Assembly: GCF_000499385.1 (NCBI RefSeq)
Contig: NW_013651677.1
Span: forward strand, 1-64,000
Origin: Eimeria necatrix
Lineage: Eukaryota > Apicomplexa > Conoidasida > Eucoccidiorida > Eimeriidae
DNA: 64,000 bases
Reading direction: 5' to 3'
How positions within the stretch are numbered: position 1 is the first letter of the stretch; each line of letters starts with the position of its first letter. Below, piece by piece: positions 21,912-32,350 of the stretch. The translations under genes and the position numbers were made by a program. The notes beneath the pieces are model-generated. The model made no database searches, was not told the origin of the DNA, and was given only the letters and a program-made list of their open reading frames with translations.

Positions 21912-23907
21912 ACACTGACACTGACTAAGATCCTGGGCCTCAGTGGAGCCCATGAGTCCTTCAATCAAGGCAACCTTGTTCAGGGCCTTACGACCCATCT
22001 ACCCAGAAGCAGTTGGGAAAAAACGCCGACCAGGAATGCAGTAAAGCTTTTACTTAGTGCCTGCGGTGATTTAAGTTTTCAGGTACCACAAAGAGTTACG
22101 TGCCAGCAGCACCCTCTCTACACAGAGCATGTTGGAACAATGGTTCAAGAATCGTTGTCTACGCAGAACTATGTGTGCGCAGTTTCTCTTATGCAGCTTC
22201 TGCTTTTAGCCGCCGCTGAGTGTCTTTTTTTGCAAAACAAATGTGAATTCAATGAATGCCACCAGGGGTCCCAACAAATGTCATCGTGACTTGGTGCTGT
22301 GCTTTCTCTGGTGGGAACACGCTATTCTTTCGTTTGGTGCCACTTGTAAAAGAGAAGCACTGCATAGTCACTGAGTGTCTTCAAACCATTGCACAGGCAC
22401 CTAAATTTCTTGCCACTGCTGACTTCGCTAAGGCAAAGGCTTTTAGCACACCTTTTGCTACCCGTGGGCGGCTTCCACTTTCCTAACATTTGGGGTTCTT
22501 CGGTCGCGCTGCTGAAAAGGTTAAAAGACTGCATGCGTAGCTGCGGCTCTTATGATTAAGCTGGGGAAATCTCGGTACTGATAGTTGGATAATTTGGCAA
22601 AAGAAGTTGGCAATGAAGGGGGCCTTCAAACCACATAGAAATTGCGATCTAAACGAGCAACGTACCGGCTCATGCAGGTAAAAAATGCTCAAGTGCATGC
22701 CCTAGGCTTCAAATCTTAAGCATTTAGGAAGGCCAAAGCTTCGACGAACTGTACAGGAGATTACGTTTGGCTACCCATGCCGACTGTCATGAGCATTAGA
22801 CATAGCTGGCTTGTTTTACTGAACTGCCAACTGAAGCCTTTAAAATATTCTTCTTGGTTCTAGCATGAGCCTGCATTCAGTTCTAGGAAGCCACAATAAA
22901 CACACGCCAGTATATAAAATAGTGACATACTGCACTGTAAAAATTATTCCTAGTTGCCGCCTAAAACCATGTTGAGCTGTTTAAGCTAATTTGACTGAAA
23001 AGAGTCCTAGTTTACAGCTGCTATTACCCTATTGTTTTGCGTTCCATGAAGGACAAGGCTGAGTCCTGTAGGGCTTTTTGGCGTGCACTGCACGGAACTC
23101 CGTTATGCCATTGTGAATGGAAGTTATGTGCCCTTGCTCAGGGTGAGCATGATCTAGGCAGGCAGTGTCCTTCCTGACTCAAGGCAAGCAGTGTTTCAAT
23201 GCGTGTGTATTGTATCCAAAAAGATACGCCGTGCCAAAGTTTCCACAACTATCTAGTGCAAGAGCCCTCGCCGCCCTTTCAAAAGTAAATCTCCTACATG
23301 CTCTTTATATCTTCTAAAACACTGTCAAATGCGGGCATCCCTCCAACAAACTGCCAAAGACAAATGCAGTGGCACTCACAGGGGCCCCCTACCCGCAGGT
23401 CTTCCGATTGCGTGGGGCGCGACCATATCTTGTCAGGCCCCTGAGTCCAACTGTTGATTCTTCTCCCTATTATTTTTTTTTGTCTCGCATTGTTCTTGAC
23501 TCACAGAAGGGGAGTGACGCCAAACTCCAACTAGCAACCGCGCCGTCCAGTCGGACAACTGGCCAAGTAGCCAGAAATAAACACGCCAGTCACCCCTTGG
23601 TTGCCCAGTTTATGTGTTTGTTAAGCACTGAGTAGATCGATTCCAGGAATTGCCGTCCTTTATCACAAAGACGGAGGACTCGGAACCTGACAAGGGGTGG
23701 CGTTCGATTGGGATTACCATTCGTTTCTGCGGCCGTGCCGCAGACGCCGCCGATACATCTCATAAGCGTATTCTTCTGTTTCTAGTCCTCGTATAGGTCG
23801 GTAACTTACCTGCTCAGGCCCAACCTATACGACTGGGGGACGCGCAGCGGTGGTCGCCGCCCTTGCCTGCCGTGCCACACAGTGTAAACGCATACTGCGT
23901 TTCTGCC
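21912..23907. other. Intergenic, no gene recognised
   Basis: About 2 kb of repeat-poor sequence upstream of the nicalin gene. Only short open frames without motifs occur. The right end should contain the nicalin promoter. No RNA gene or repeat was recognised. Confidence 0.45.
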
Positions 23908-26900
23908 ATGCGGGCTCCTGCTGCGGTTCTCCGTTCGGCGCTTACTGCCTGCGTCACCGCGCTGACACTGCTCTCAGTTGCACAGGTAAAATAGCACCTG
24001 CGCAAATCGTTTCTAGGGCGGGGATGGCAAATCCAACGACGGCAGCTCAGAGAACCGTACGAGTCTCATTTGCGCAAATGGAAGTATAGTCCTGGTGGTT
24101 GCGCACCTTAAAATTTACGATTTTGGTGCCAAAGGCACATCGTTTAGATCCCACTCCTCTGCCTGTGTCGTGAGCTGACTGTCGTCCGCACATGCGAAGT
24201 TTTGTCCTGACCAGTGCCCATCGTTGGATGTACGTACCGCAGTGTGTTTGCAGGCGGGAAGCCAAATGTCTATGACGGCCTATCGACCGCTGCAGTACAG
24301 AGCGGCAGCGGGCTTCCCTTTGGGGCCTTGGGGTAGGGCTTCGCTCCAGGGCGCATCTTTGTGCACTTGTGAGAAGCTGCTAGAAAGATCTGAAGAAACG
24401 CCAAGTGCCTCTCGTCGGCTCCTTTGTGTCTCTCGAGCAACGGCGCTCAACTCTCAGCAGGTATCTTTGGGTTATTTTTATAGATGCGTGCTGTTTGGCC
24501 CGTGCGCGCGCAAACGTGAACACAGAGACAGACGCAGACACTCACTGACACTCGCAGGTGCATATGTTTGTGCTTGCATACGTGCTTGTGTGTGCGTGTC
24601 TGTATGTTGTGATGAACGCATTAAGGAACTGCTCTGTTTCCTGCACGCCTCAGGTGGATTGCGCGTGACGCGGGCTTACATTTGCGTGTCTGTCTACGGC
24701 TTGTTTCTCAGGTGGAAGCACTGTTGGGCACTTCGCACTTCGTGCTGCTGCTGCTGCCGCCTTCGGGCGTCACCCTGAACGCAACAGAGGCGGCGGAAAT
24801 TAGGGAAATTGAGAAACTGTTGCTGGACAGGCACAGCACTGCTGCTGTTGCCTTTTCACGGGAGACTAGAGACGCAACTGTTCTACTGGAGAGGCTCAAT
24901 AGGGACGGTAAGGCATTTGTAGAGGGTAGGAAGTATTTAATGCAACAGCTTGTGCACTGCAGTGGTGCTTAATAGAACATAGGGAGAGGGTCATCCGCGC
25001 CTGCTGAGCTCACTGAATCACGATGGAGCAAAGCTGATGCCAACAGTTGCCGCCTACTGTTGCTGCTGATGATGCGATGGCTGGCTCAGAAGAGTACGAT
25101 GATGCCCCCGCGAGAACGCGGATGCTGCGCCCTTACTTAACGACCTATACTACGTACTCTCAGGAGTGGCAGCCTATCAAATCAGTCAAGGGCTCGACGC
25201 TGACAGTTCGTCTTCTTAACTAGCATTTGCAAATTCAGAATGGATTTTTCTGGCATCACGTGCTCAATGCACTGCGCTTATACACGATATGCTATTAGTA
25301 CTCACGTGATGCATTTGCGAGAATTTATGTGTACTCATCCACTCGCCCATATGTGTGCGTGCTGGCCTGTATTATTCCTGTCATTTGAGGTATGTGACTT
25401 TGAGATATATAACTGTATACGCATATAAATATGTATATATGCGCCCATGTGCATAATTATAATGTCTATCATGCACGTATATATATATATGTATAATGCA
25501 TGCATATTTGAAAGTATGTACATACGTACGTGCGTATACTTTACATAAACATGTGAAACACCGGCATAGATCGTGCACTGCACGTCTGCACATTCATATC
25601 TGCTTGCTTTCTTGCGAACATTCAACAGCGCTCATGAGCTCGCAATTAGTTCACGAGTTAGGAGCTAACACTTATGTTCGTTACCCGATTTTCCCCTCAA
25701 CATCGAAGTGGTTGCGCGTACGCGTGAATGTGAGTCTACAGTGCTCTACCGTTCCCTTAAATTGTATTTTCTCAAGAAAAGAGCAGTAAACACATCTGAT
25801 TTGTGTTGTTTGTGTAGTCGTGGCTTCATGGGCAACCTGGGCAAGATGGCTCCCTTCCGCCCACAATAGTATTTGTGGCTCACCATGATGCCTTCGCTGC
25901 CGTGCCGGTAAGGTGGCCGCAGGTTCTTTCCTTTGCTTTGATTGCGTTGTTTAAATACGCGCATTGAGGGTAAACGCGAGCCTTACAGCTATGTGTTGCA
26001 GAAGCTGTCAAAATGACAGCTAAGGACATTTTTGTGTGCTGCTTGCAGCATTTCGCGACGGGCATCAGCACTGGCGGCAGTGGACTCATAAGTAAGAGCA
26101 GCTGATGCACATATATACCTTGACTCGCATATATGTTCAGGGGCTTGCTCGTGTATACTTTTGGCGCATACATATGTATGGATAATTTTGTAGCCAGGTT
26201 TCCTTTGTGCACGTTGTTGATTTGTCTCTCCCTGCTTTTTTGTTCCCTGTCAACTTTTGGCGTCTGCTTACTTCCATGCATATTCAGGGGTACTCTCGTG
26301 TAGGAGACTGTAAAGAAGTTGCACAGAGTCTTGGTGCCATTTGTTAAGAACATTGTTTGTGAAAGTGAACTTCAGAGGTTACCTTTCAAAGTTTTGTTTG
26401 CACAACAGTGGTGCATGCGGTTTCTTTTGCCACTGACTTCCGTGCAGCTCTTCTTTGGCTTGCTCGAGAGTTGAAAATGTTTTACAAACGAGAACCACTG
26501 GCATACAGCGTGGCATTTGTGTTGGCGGACGCTAGTGCAATGAACTACGAAGGAGTGGCCGATTGGATTGGCCGGACAGACCCACGGTGAGCTTACAGCG
26601 TCTCTGGGCTGAAGCAGTTGTAGCATATTCGGGTCCACTAAAATTATTTTTGTCCTGTGAGCTTCGAGAATGTTGCCCGATTGATGACGTGACACAGTCA
26701 GGGAAGTTAGGTAAGTTGAGAGCGTCGAAATTGAGTGCATCGTGGCTACGGTTTTCTTCTGTGTCATGTCGCTGGTTTTCCATTTATTGTTAATACCACT
26801 ATTGGTGTAGCATCTGCAAATTGTTGTTTTCGTGCTGCTTGTCTTGTGGTGCCCACTTAGTCTTTTGAACGCCACTCGATACGTGCTGTGCCTTGACAAT

Positions 26901-28925
26901 GTGGCCTCCACCGCCCTAAGTCTTCACACCCCGAAGGCATACAAAGACCCTGAAGCCTCCCGGTTTATGCAGGTTCGTCTGCGCAGTGCGAACTGCATGC
27001 CTCCTCGCACAACCCGAAATACGTACATCTTCATTTCTAACACTGCTGGTGCCTTCTTTCTTGGTAGTAGTGCTTGCATCGCTCCGAACCTCGGTTTGGG
27101 GTCTAGGCTCAGAGTCGTTTTGTAAATTTGTGATCATTTCTTGTGTCGCTGTATAGGGTGGCTTGGTTTTTTGCAGATGCTGGAAAGCTCGCTATTGGAG
27201 GAAGGAGTGCAGATGTCCAAACGCACAAAAAAAATCGCCATAGGAGAGAAGGTGTTGCCCTTTTGGCCACATGAGCACTTCACAAGGGCTAAACTGATTG
27301 CAGCCACCCTCTCAGCAGAGCCGGAGCTCAAACACCTCTGGAATCGAAGCTCGCTGACAGATGACAGGTAACTGCAGATGTTTGCGTGAATAGTTGCATC
27401 ACCGTTTTTTATTAGGTATGGGCGCTGCTTTATGTAGATGCTTGCTCTTTGGCAAGATAAGCGTGTACGCGGTCACTGTCTAATGCGCCTGTACTTTCCT
27501 TAGCGTTTCACGGGTATGGTTAAGGAGAAAGGCTGCGATAAGTTATTGGCAATACTGTACATGATAAGTTGTTCCCAACTTATTTCTCAGCCTGAACAAA
27601 GAAGCCCTGGTGAAGACTGTACGAGGATTGGCAGAAGGCACTGCGCGTTTCTTGGCCAATGTGGAGAAGCCCAGTACTCGCCTGACGTTTCGCGGCGGTG
27701 AAGAGGCGTTTGACGTCTTCGTCAGCTCATGGGTTAAGTTCTGCAACAAAACTCCAAGGCAAGCTGATAAATATCATCTAAGTGTATAGTCAGATGCAAA
27801 CAAAGGCCTACATGTTCATGTATACATGCTCATAGTTTAACAAACAGGAATCAACTAGCCATCTCGTTCCTGTAGCAAGACAAGCCATATATGTGCAAAT
27901 AATCGCATCAGCACCCAACTGTGTTTCGTGTTTTGTCAAAACGTAAGTGGTGCTGTGCTTGAACCGTTAAGCTTGGGTCTGTTGTTGCAGCACTCCATCA
28001 ACATAAAATATCAGAGGCACCACTGTTTGTGTGCTTGCTCAAGTCTCGCTGCATTTTCAGTTTTCTGTCTTTCTGAACTTCTTCAAGTCGATGAATTGCT
28101 GTAGCTAGCTGTGTGAAAGGTACCTGAAAAGGTTATTGCAGAGGATATTCCCCGGTTTTCAAACTCCGTACTTGTCACTCCGTTTGCTTGCTTTTGCTTC
28201 AGGTTCTTCGCCTACCGGAACGTGCCAGAGTACATGAGTTCGCCGTTTGCCAACCGCATTTTTGTCAAGTCCCTATCAGAGGAGATGGAGAACGTGGGAC
28301 TGTCAACTGAGCTGCATGAATTCGATGTTGACATGGGCGAATTCTCCTTTTCATACGTGAGGCCGCCTTTAAATATTTCACTTTCAGCTTTGCTAGAGGG
28401 ACGTGAACGATCATAATCTAGGCAGAGGCTGTTGCAACATAAGCTCGCGAATTTCGCGTTAAGGAGTGGTCACTCATTTCCTGCTGCGGATTCTCCGAAT
28501 TTTTATGCATGGCATGTTTGCATGTGCTCCATATGGGATCGTGTGCCTGTTCACTGTTCATCTACGAGTGGAAATTTTTCTTTTTGAATTGGTACGCTTG
28601 AGCCAAATCCTGTGGCTGATATCAGGAGCCTTCAGTAACCATTGAGGTGTCGGAAACTCGTCCCACGTTTTTTGATTGGCTGCTTCTTCTCGGGGCTGCT
28701 GCCTATTCTTTTGCCATATATTTGGCGATCAAAGGCGCGATGTCCACCAATATACTTGAGGGTGGGCAGAAACATTTGACAGTCCATTGCTTTTCACTTG
28801 CGAATATAACGGTAACTGTCACAGGAGGCGAAGCACAAAGAACGCGCAAACATTCGGAGGGTAACTTATCGTTTCCTACGCAGTCGTGGCTTTGCATTTG
28901 CTGTCTATCGCGTTTTTTTGCTTAG
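23908..28925 (+). CDS. NCLN: Nicalin homologue (NCLN), about thirteen exons
   Basis: Nicalin is an ER membrane glycoprotein that acts with NOMO and TMEM147 in the multipass translocon (BOS complex). Exons 23908-23985 (signal peptide, MRAPAAVLRSALTACVTAL), 24254-24460, 24712-24907, 25629-25729, 25818-25907, 26049-26091, 26448-26586, 26861-26972, 27177-27367, 27591-27758, 28203-28356 and 28626-28925 keep frame throughout. One further boundary is possible, and the total is about 592 aa. Matches to nicalin, in order, are TAYRPLQY, PPTIVFVAHHDAFAAVP, STGGSGLITLLWLAREL, FVLADASAMNYEG, RYVLCLDNVASTALSLH and the C-terminal anchor RPTFFDWLLLLGAAAY (residues about 505-530). The peptidase-like zinc ligands are not all kept, as is usual for nicalin. 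Intron 27759-28202 begins GC, not GT. The last exon may instead end at 28762 and splice to 28926-29002, giving a different tail. Confidence 0.88.
25395..25520. repeat. A/T-rich (TA/TG) microsatellite-like tract in nicalin intron
   Basis: Alternating purine-pyrimidine sequence rich in ATATAT, GTATAC and ACGTACGT-like strings fills the middle of the intron between 24907 and 25629. It does not interfere with the flanking splice sites. No coding function is visible. Confidence 0.6.
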
Positions 28926-30645
28926 GCCCATCTTGTTCTCCTGCTGTATCGCCAGCAAGCGAGCGGGGTTCGCCTCGTGCAAACGACACAAAAACGAAGT
29001 GAATGGGATTTGTGCAATAAATTGGAGAGCTGAAAAAAACGAGCGGCCCGCCGCCTCGTTTGGTCTGTATTGGCCTTCGTCGAGATTACCTACATCAGTC
29101 TTTTTCGGAGAACAAGGATGCAGAGACGCCCATGGCTTCCCTTCAATTAGTCAACTCAGACTGCTCTATCTGGCCAACAGCTACGCTGTAGTCATGGCCA
29201 AATCCATTGGTAGAGCCACCTGCGCACAGCTTGCTTCACCTGCGCAGAGTCTGGGCTTTTTTGTCCGTTTTTGCTTCAAGCTTTCACCGCATCTGCGTAC
29301 TGAGGATCAGCGCTTTAATACGCGGCGAAGGCGCTGCAGAGCCACATCGGCGTGGCACTTTTCGTGAAAGCGAACCTTGAAGCGACAAAAAACCTAACTC
29401 CATTGGCTTTCGGACGGCGCATATGACGCGCGTCTTAGCTTTAATTGCCACACTGATGTTGGAATGATCCGGTGTTAACTACTATATACATAATTATATA
29501 TATTTATATCTCTGTAAAGTGTATACGCACACGACAGACCGCACCACTTTGTATTTGGCGGGAAGGCCGTAGGGAGCACTCAGTGCAGACGCACATCTGT
29601 AGGAAACCGTGGTGCTTCTTGCATTCCACCCTGTCTTGTTTTGCCGAGAACCCATGAGCTGTAGTGGGCAGGCCAAGCAGCTTCTGCGTTGGAGCAGAAG
29701 CGTAGGTCGCGTGGCCCGCCTGATGCGAATTGTCCACTTTTTCCACTGCTAAGTAGCATACAGTGAACTAAACGGGACATTCTCGAAGGCATATGAGATT
29801 CTCCGGTGCCGTTACACTTCCGCAGCCTGCAGGACTCTACTGTATGAGGCAGAGCGTAGCTGCACTCGCGGCTTTCGCGTACAGCTGACTTTACAAGCTC
29901 GCACTAGAAATGTTCAAGGCCAATTATAGGTTTCAAGTCTACATTGTGGCCCCTCTGCGCGCGTCGTTGGCTTTCCGTGGTTACTGTCTACCCGGCGGTT
30001 GTGTCCCCTTGATGCAAATGTGCGTATCAGTGTTTGTATGTGACGCCCGACGATTCGCGAATGACTGGAAGACTTTCGGCCTCGCATATAAGGCGAAACA
30101 GCACGCTCCCATGGTTAGATGCCCCCATCCAGTTGCAATGTTACAGCCGGTGAGATGTTGTGAGACGCGAAGATACTTCTGGTGCGTTCTCAACGTACTC
30201 AATGTAGTCGCCAAAAGCAGAAAGTCTTGGCTTGACAGCTGAACGCTGCGGAGTCTGGGGATCCTATCTCTGTACGCGAACTCAAGGAGAGCTTTTGCTG
30301 TCGACGTTTCTCGTGGAAGGTAAATGCTTGTCGCATATAGAGCGAACCAAGTTCTCAGAGGCCGCATGACAAGGACCAAAATTGAAGCGTCTGCAGTGAA
30401 CAGCAGAGGATCTGCCACTCCACCCACCGCCGTCACGAGCAGCCTGTTGTCATCAAGGGAGCTAACCACCCACAAAAGAACAAACGACGATTCCAGAAGC
30501 ATCAGCAGCAGCAGCTGTCACCGTAGTAGACGCCTTGTATGTGACGTTGGCTACAGCGCAAAGCCAAACGTTGCAAGAAAAAAATGCCCGGGCATCCCAT
30601 ATCTCTACAATGTTGTGTGTAAAGACAACAGGAACCACAGACAGA
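28926..30645. other. Intergenic, nicalin 3' region to repeat-rich segment
   Basis: The left end may hold a short alternative last exon of nicalin (28926-29002, after GCTTAG). A run of A/T repeats lies near 29480-29520. On the minus strand an ATG frame at 29981-30502 is listed separately as a weak candidate. The right edge marks the transition into triplet-rich sequence. Confidence 0.4.
29981..30502 (-). CDS. Hypothetical 173-aa protein (weak)
   Basis: An ATG at 30502 opens a frame with a hydrophobic start (MLLESSFVLLWVVSSL) and a second hydrophobic stretch (ILVLVMRPLRTWFALYATSIYL), followed by a basic, Ser/Thr/Leu-rich tail. It could encode a small membrane protein. It lies just downstream of the minus-strand gene ending at 30646 and might include its 3' UTR by chance. 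No family was recognised and no splice partners were assigned. Confidence 0.2.
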   Translation of the reverse strand: MLLESSFVLLWVVSSLDDNRLLVTAVGGVADPLLFTADASILVLVMRPLRTWFALYATSIYLPRETSTAKALLEFAYRDRIPRLRSVQLSSQDFLLLATTLSTLRTHQKYLRVSQHLTGCNIATGWGHLTMGACCFALYARPKVFQSFANRRASHTNTDTHICIKGTQPPGRQ

Positions 30646-32199
30646 CTAAGTGACTTGGCACTCAAGCGCCGAGAGTATGACTTCTAGCCTCGCCTGTGGG
30701 TCAAGAGCGAGACCTTTGTTTCTGCCCCCTCTAGTTCCTTTGCCCTTCCCTGTGGTCTTCTGTTGCATTTCCGCTGCGCGCTCCAGCAATGAATGCCGCA
30801 GCTCGTCACCCCCGTGCAGTATGGTGCTGACTGAAGCAAAAGATAATACCCCCAGTGTACCATAGCCGTTGAGTGCCTCCATGACATCAAGCTGTACTCC
30901 CGTCGAGCCCGCAGCTGGTGGAACTGCAGCCTCCTCACAGCTACTCTCTTCAATGTCTACGCCATTTGGTGTGTCCACGCAGCTCTCGCTGCTCGCGTCA
31001 TCTGCGTCTACAATCTCCACGAAGTCTGCAGGTTTTCCACTGGAAGCGGCAACGGCTGAGGGCAGTCTGGTCCTGCAAATATGGGCAAAATTGCTGAGTG
31101 CCAAGGCTGTCAGTCTCTGGGCTAGTAACACGGCTCTCTGGGGCCCTTCCGCCGCTTTCTGCATGCGCCTGCGCGTCATCTGCCGCTGCTGCAACGCAAG
31201 GGACCGAATTCGCCTGCACTGCAGCATAGCAGCAGCCGAACCGCTCTCCAGGCACTCGAGGGCCCCGGGGAGGTCCCCGTGCTGCAGCAGGGCTACAGAA
31301 CCCAACGTCAACTCACCCACAAGCTCACAGGCTAATGCAGCTGTGGGGGAAGCCACAGGAGCCAGACACAGTGGGGCTGTCTTTGACACAGCTGCGCTAA
31401 GCGTCTCTACATCTGTACAATGTGAGTAGGAACCGCCTGAGAAAGTCTTGTCTGCTTTTTCTAGACCCAAAACACAGAGCGCTTCATCATTCACGTCAGC
31501 TAGAGGTCCCCGTGTCATCTCTTCCCACTTGAGCATTTTTGCCGCAGATAGGTACGCGCGCAGAATAAGATCAATGTTGCACATCGAGTGTTCCCTTAGC
31601 ATCTCAGCCTGCTCGCCAGTGGTTCCTGCAAGGGCTCCGCGTGCATCACGCCAAGCCATCATCTTGCAGAATAGCAAATCCAGGGCATGCAAAGGGGCCA
31701 CTAATATGTCTCCTACTTGAGCGTTCAGCAGCGAGAAAAGCAATAGTTGCTGCTGCTTGCCGCCCCGCTGCAGCCGCCACGCCGGCATCAACGGAGCCTC
31801 TGCGAGGTCCCAAGGCAGCTCAAGGGGCTTCTCTAGAGGAGGAATCACGAAATGTTGCAGTAGCAACTCCTGCTTCTGCCACCGCAACTCGCGCTCCAAG
31901 ACCGACTCGTCCCACGGCGGCTCCTCGTACGGCATCAAGGTGGCTGCATCTGCTGTCGCTGCCGTGCAGACCCTGTTCGCATTCAGTCCTTCCGATGAAA
32001 GAGCAGCAGCAGCTTCTGATGCTGCTGCTGCATGCAAGTAGCGCAGGTGCGGATGGGTGCGAAGAACAATGTGAAGACAGTTCAGAGCAGCACCAAAAGA
32101 AGGGCACTCCTCCTCGTTGAGAGGCCCTGTAGCGTCTAACACCAAACCTACAAAGCGGCGATCCATTCGTACTGCTAGGGCTCCCCTGACAATGGCCAA
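30646..32199 (-). CDS. C-terminal exon of a poorly conserved protein, possibly clamp-loader-like
   Basis: Open frame of about 517 codons ending at 30646. The first in-frame ATG is at 32166, but an acceptor-like TGATGCAG just upstream (about 32205) suggests it is an internal or last exon. FVGLVLDATGPLNEEECPSF occupies the place of a degenerate Walker B followed by a lid-like helix. The later segment MLREHSMCNIDLILRAYLSA recalls the helical region after the AAA+ core of RFC1/ATAD5-type proteins. Acidic and Ser-rich stretches (EIVDADDASSESC) follow, then a basic C-terminus (KGKGTRGGRNKG). It is probably the 3' part of the gene whose exons lie at 32351-35616. However, the phase of the joining splice (phase 0 donor, phase 2 acceptor) does not close, so a missed micro-exon or a separate gene is possible. 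Confidence 0.4.
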   Translation of the reverse strand: MAIVRGALAVRMDRRFVGLVLDATGPLNEEECPSFGAALNCLHIVLRTHPHLRYLHAAAASEAAAALSSEGLNANRVCTAATADAATLMPYEEPPWDESVLERELRWQKQELLLQHFVIPPLEKPLELPWDLAEAPLMPAWRLQRGGKQQQLLLFSLLNAQVGDILVAPLHALDLLFCKMMAWRDARGALAGTTGEQAEMLREHSMCNIDLILRAYLSAAKMLKWEEMTRGPLADVNDEALCVLGLEKADKTFSGGSYSHCTDVETLSAAVSKTAPLCLAPVASPTAALACELVGELTLGSVALLQHGDLPGALECLESGSAAAMLQCRRIRSLALQQRQMTRRRMQKAAEGPQRAVLLAQRLTALALSNFAHICRTRLPSAVAASSGKPADFVEIVDADDASSESCVDTPNGVDIEESSCEEAAVPPAAGSTGVQLDVMEALNGYGTLGVLSFASVSTILHGGDELRHSLLERAAEMQQKTTGKGKGTRGGRNKGLALDPQARLEVILSALECQVT

Positions 32200-32350
32200 C
32201 AGCCTGCATCATGCAGGAATGTAAACACATAACAGCAGAAACAAGACCGGATGAAAAAATGGATAATTAATAGGCGGCGCGCTTGACGCAACAAACAAAC
32301 CGCAGGCAGCTGCAGCATGGGAGCTTGAAGACTTGCCGTTGAATGAATAC

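Noticed and set aside
25335..25625. Minus-strand frame rich in Tyr, His, Ile and Met
   Set aside because: It comes from alternating ATAT/GTAC sequence inside a nicalin intron.
30650..32120. Long plus-strand frames opposite the minus-strand exon, rich in Ala, Ser and Pro
   Set aside because: They mirror the minus-strand coding exon in a repeat-biased sequence without stops and show no non-repetitive motif.
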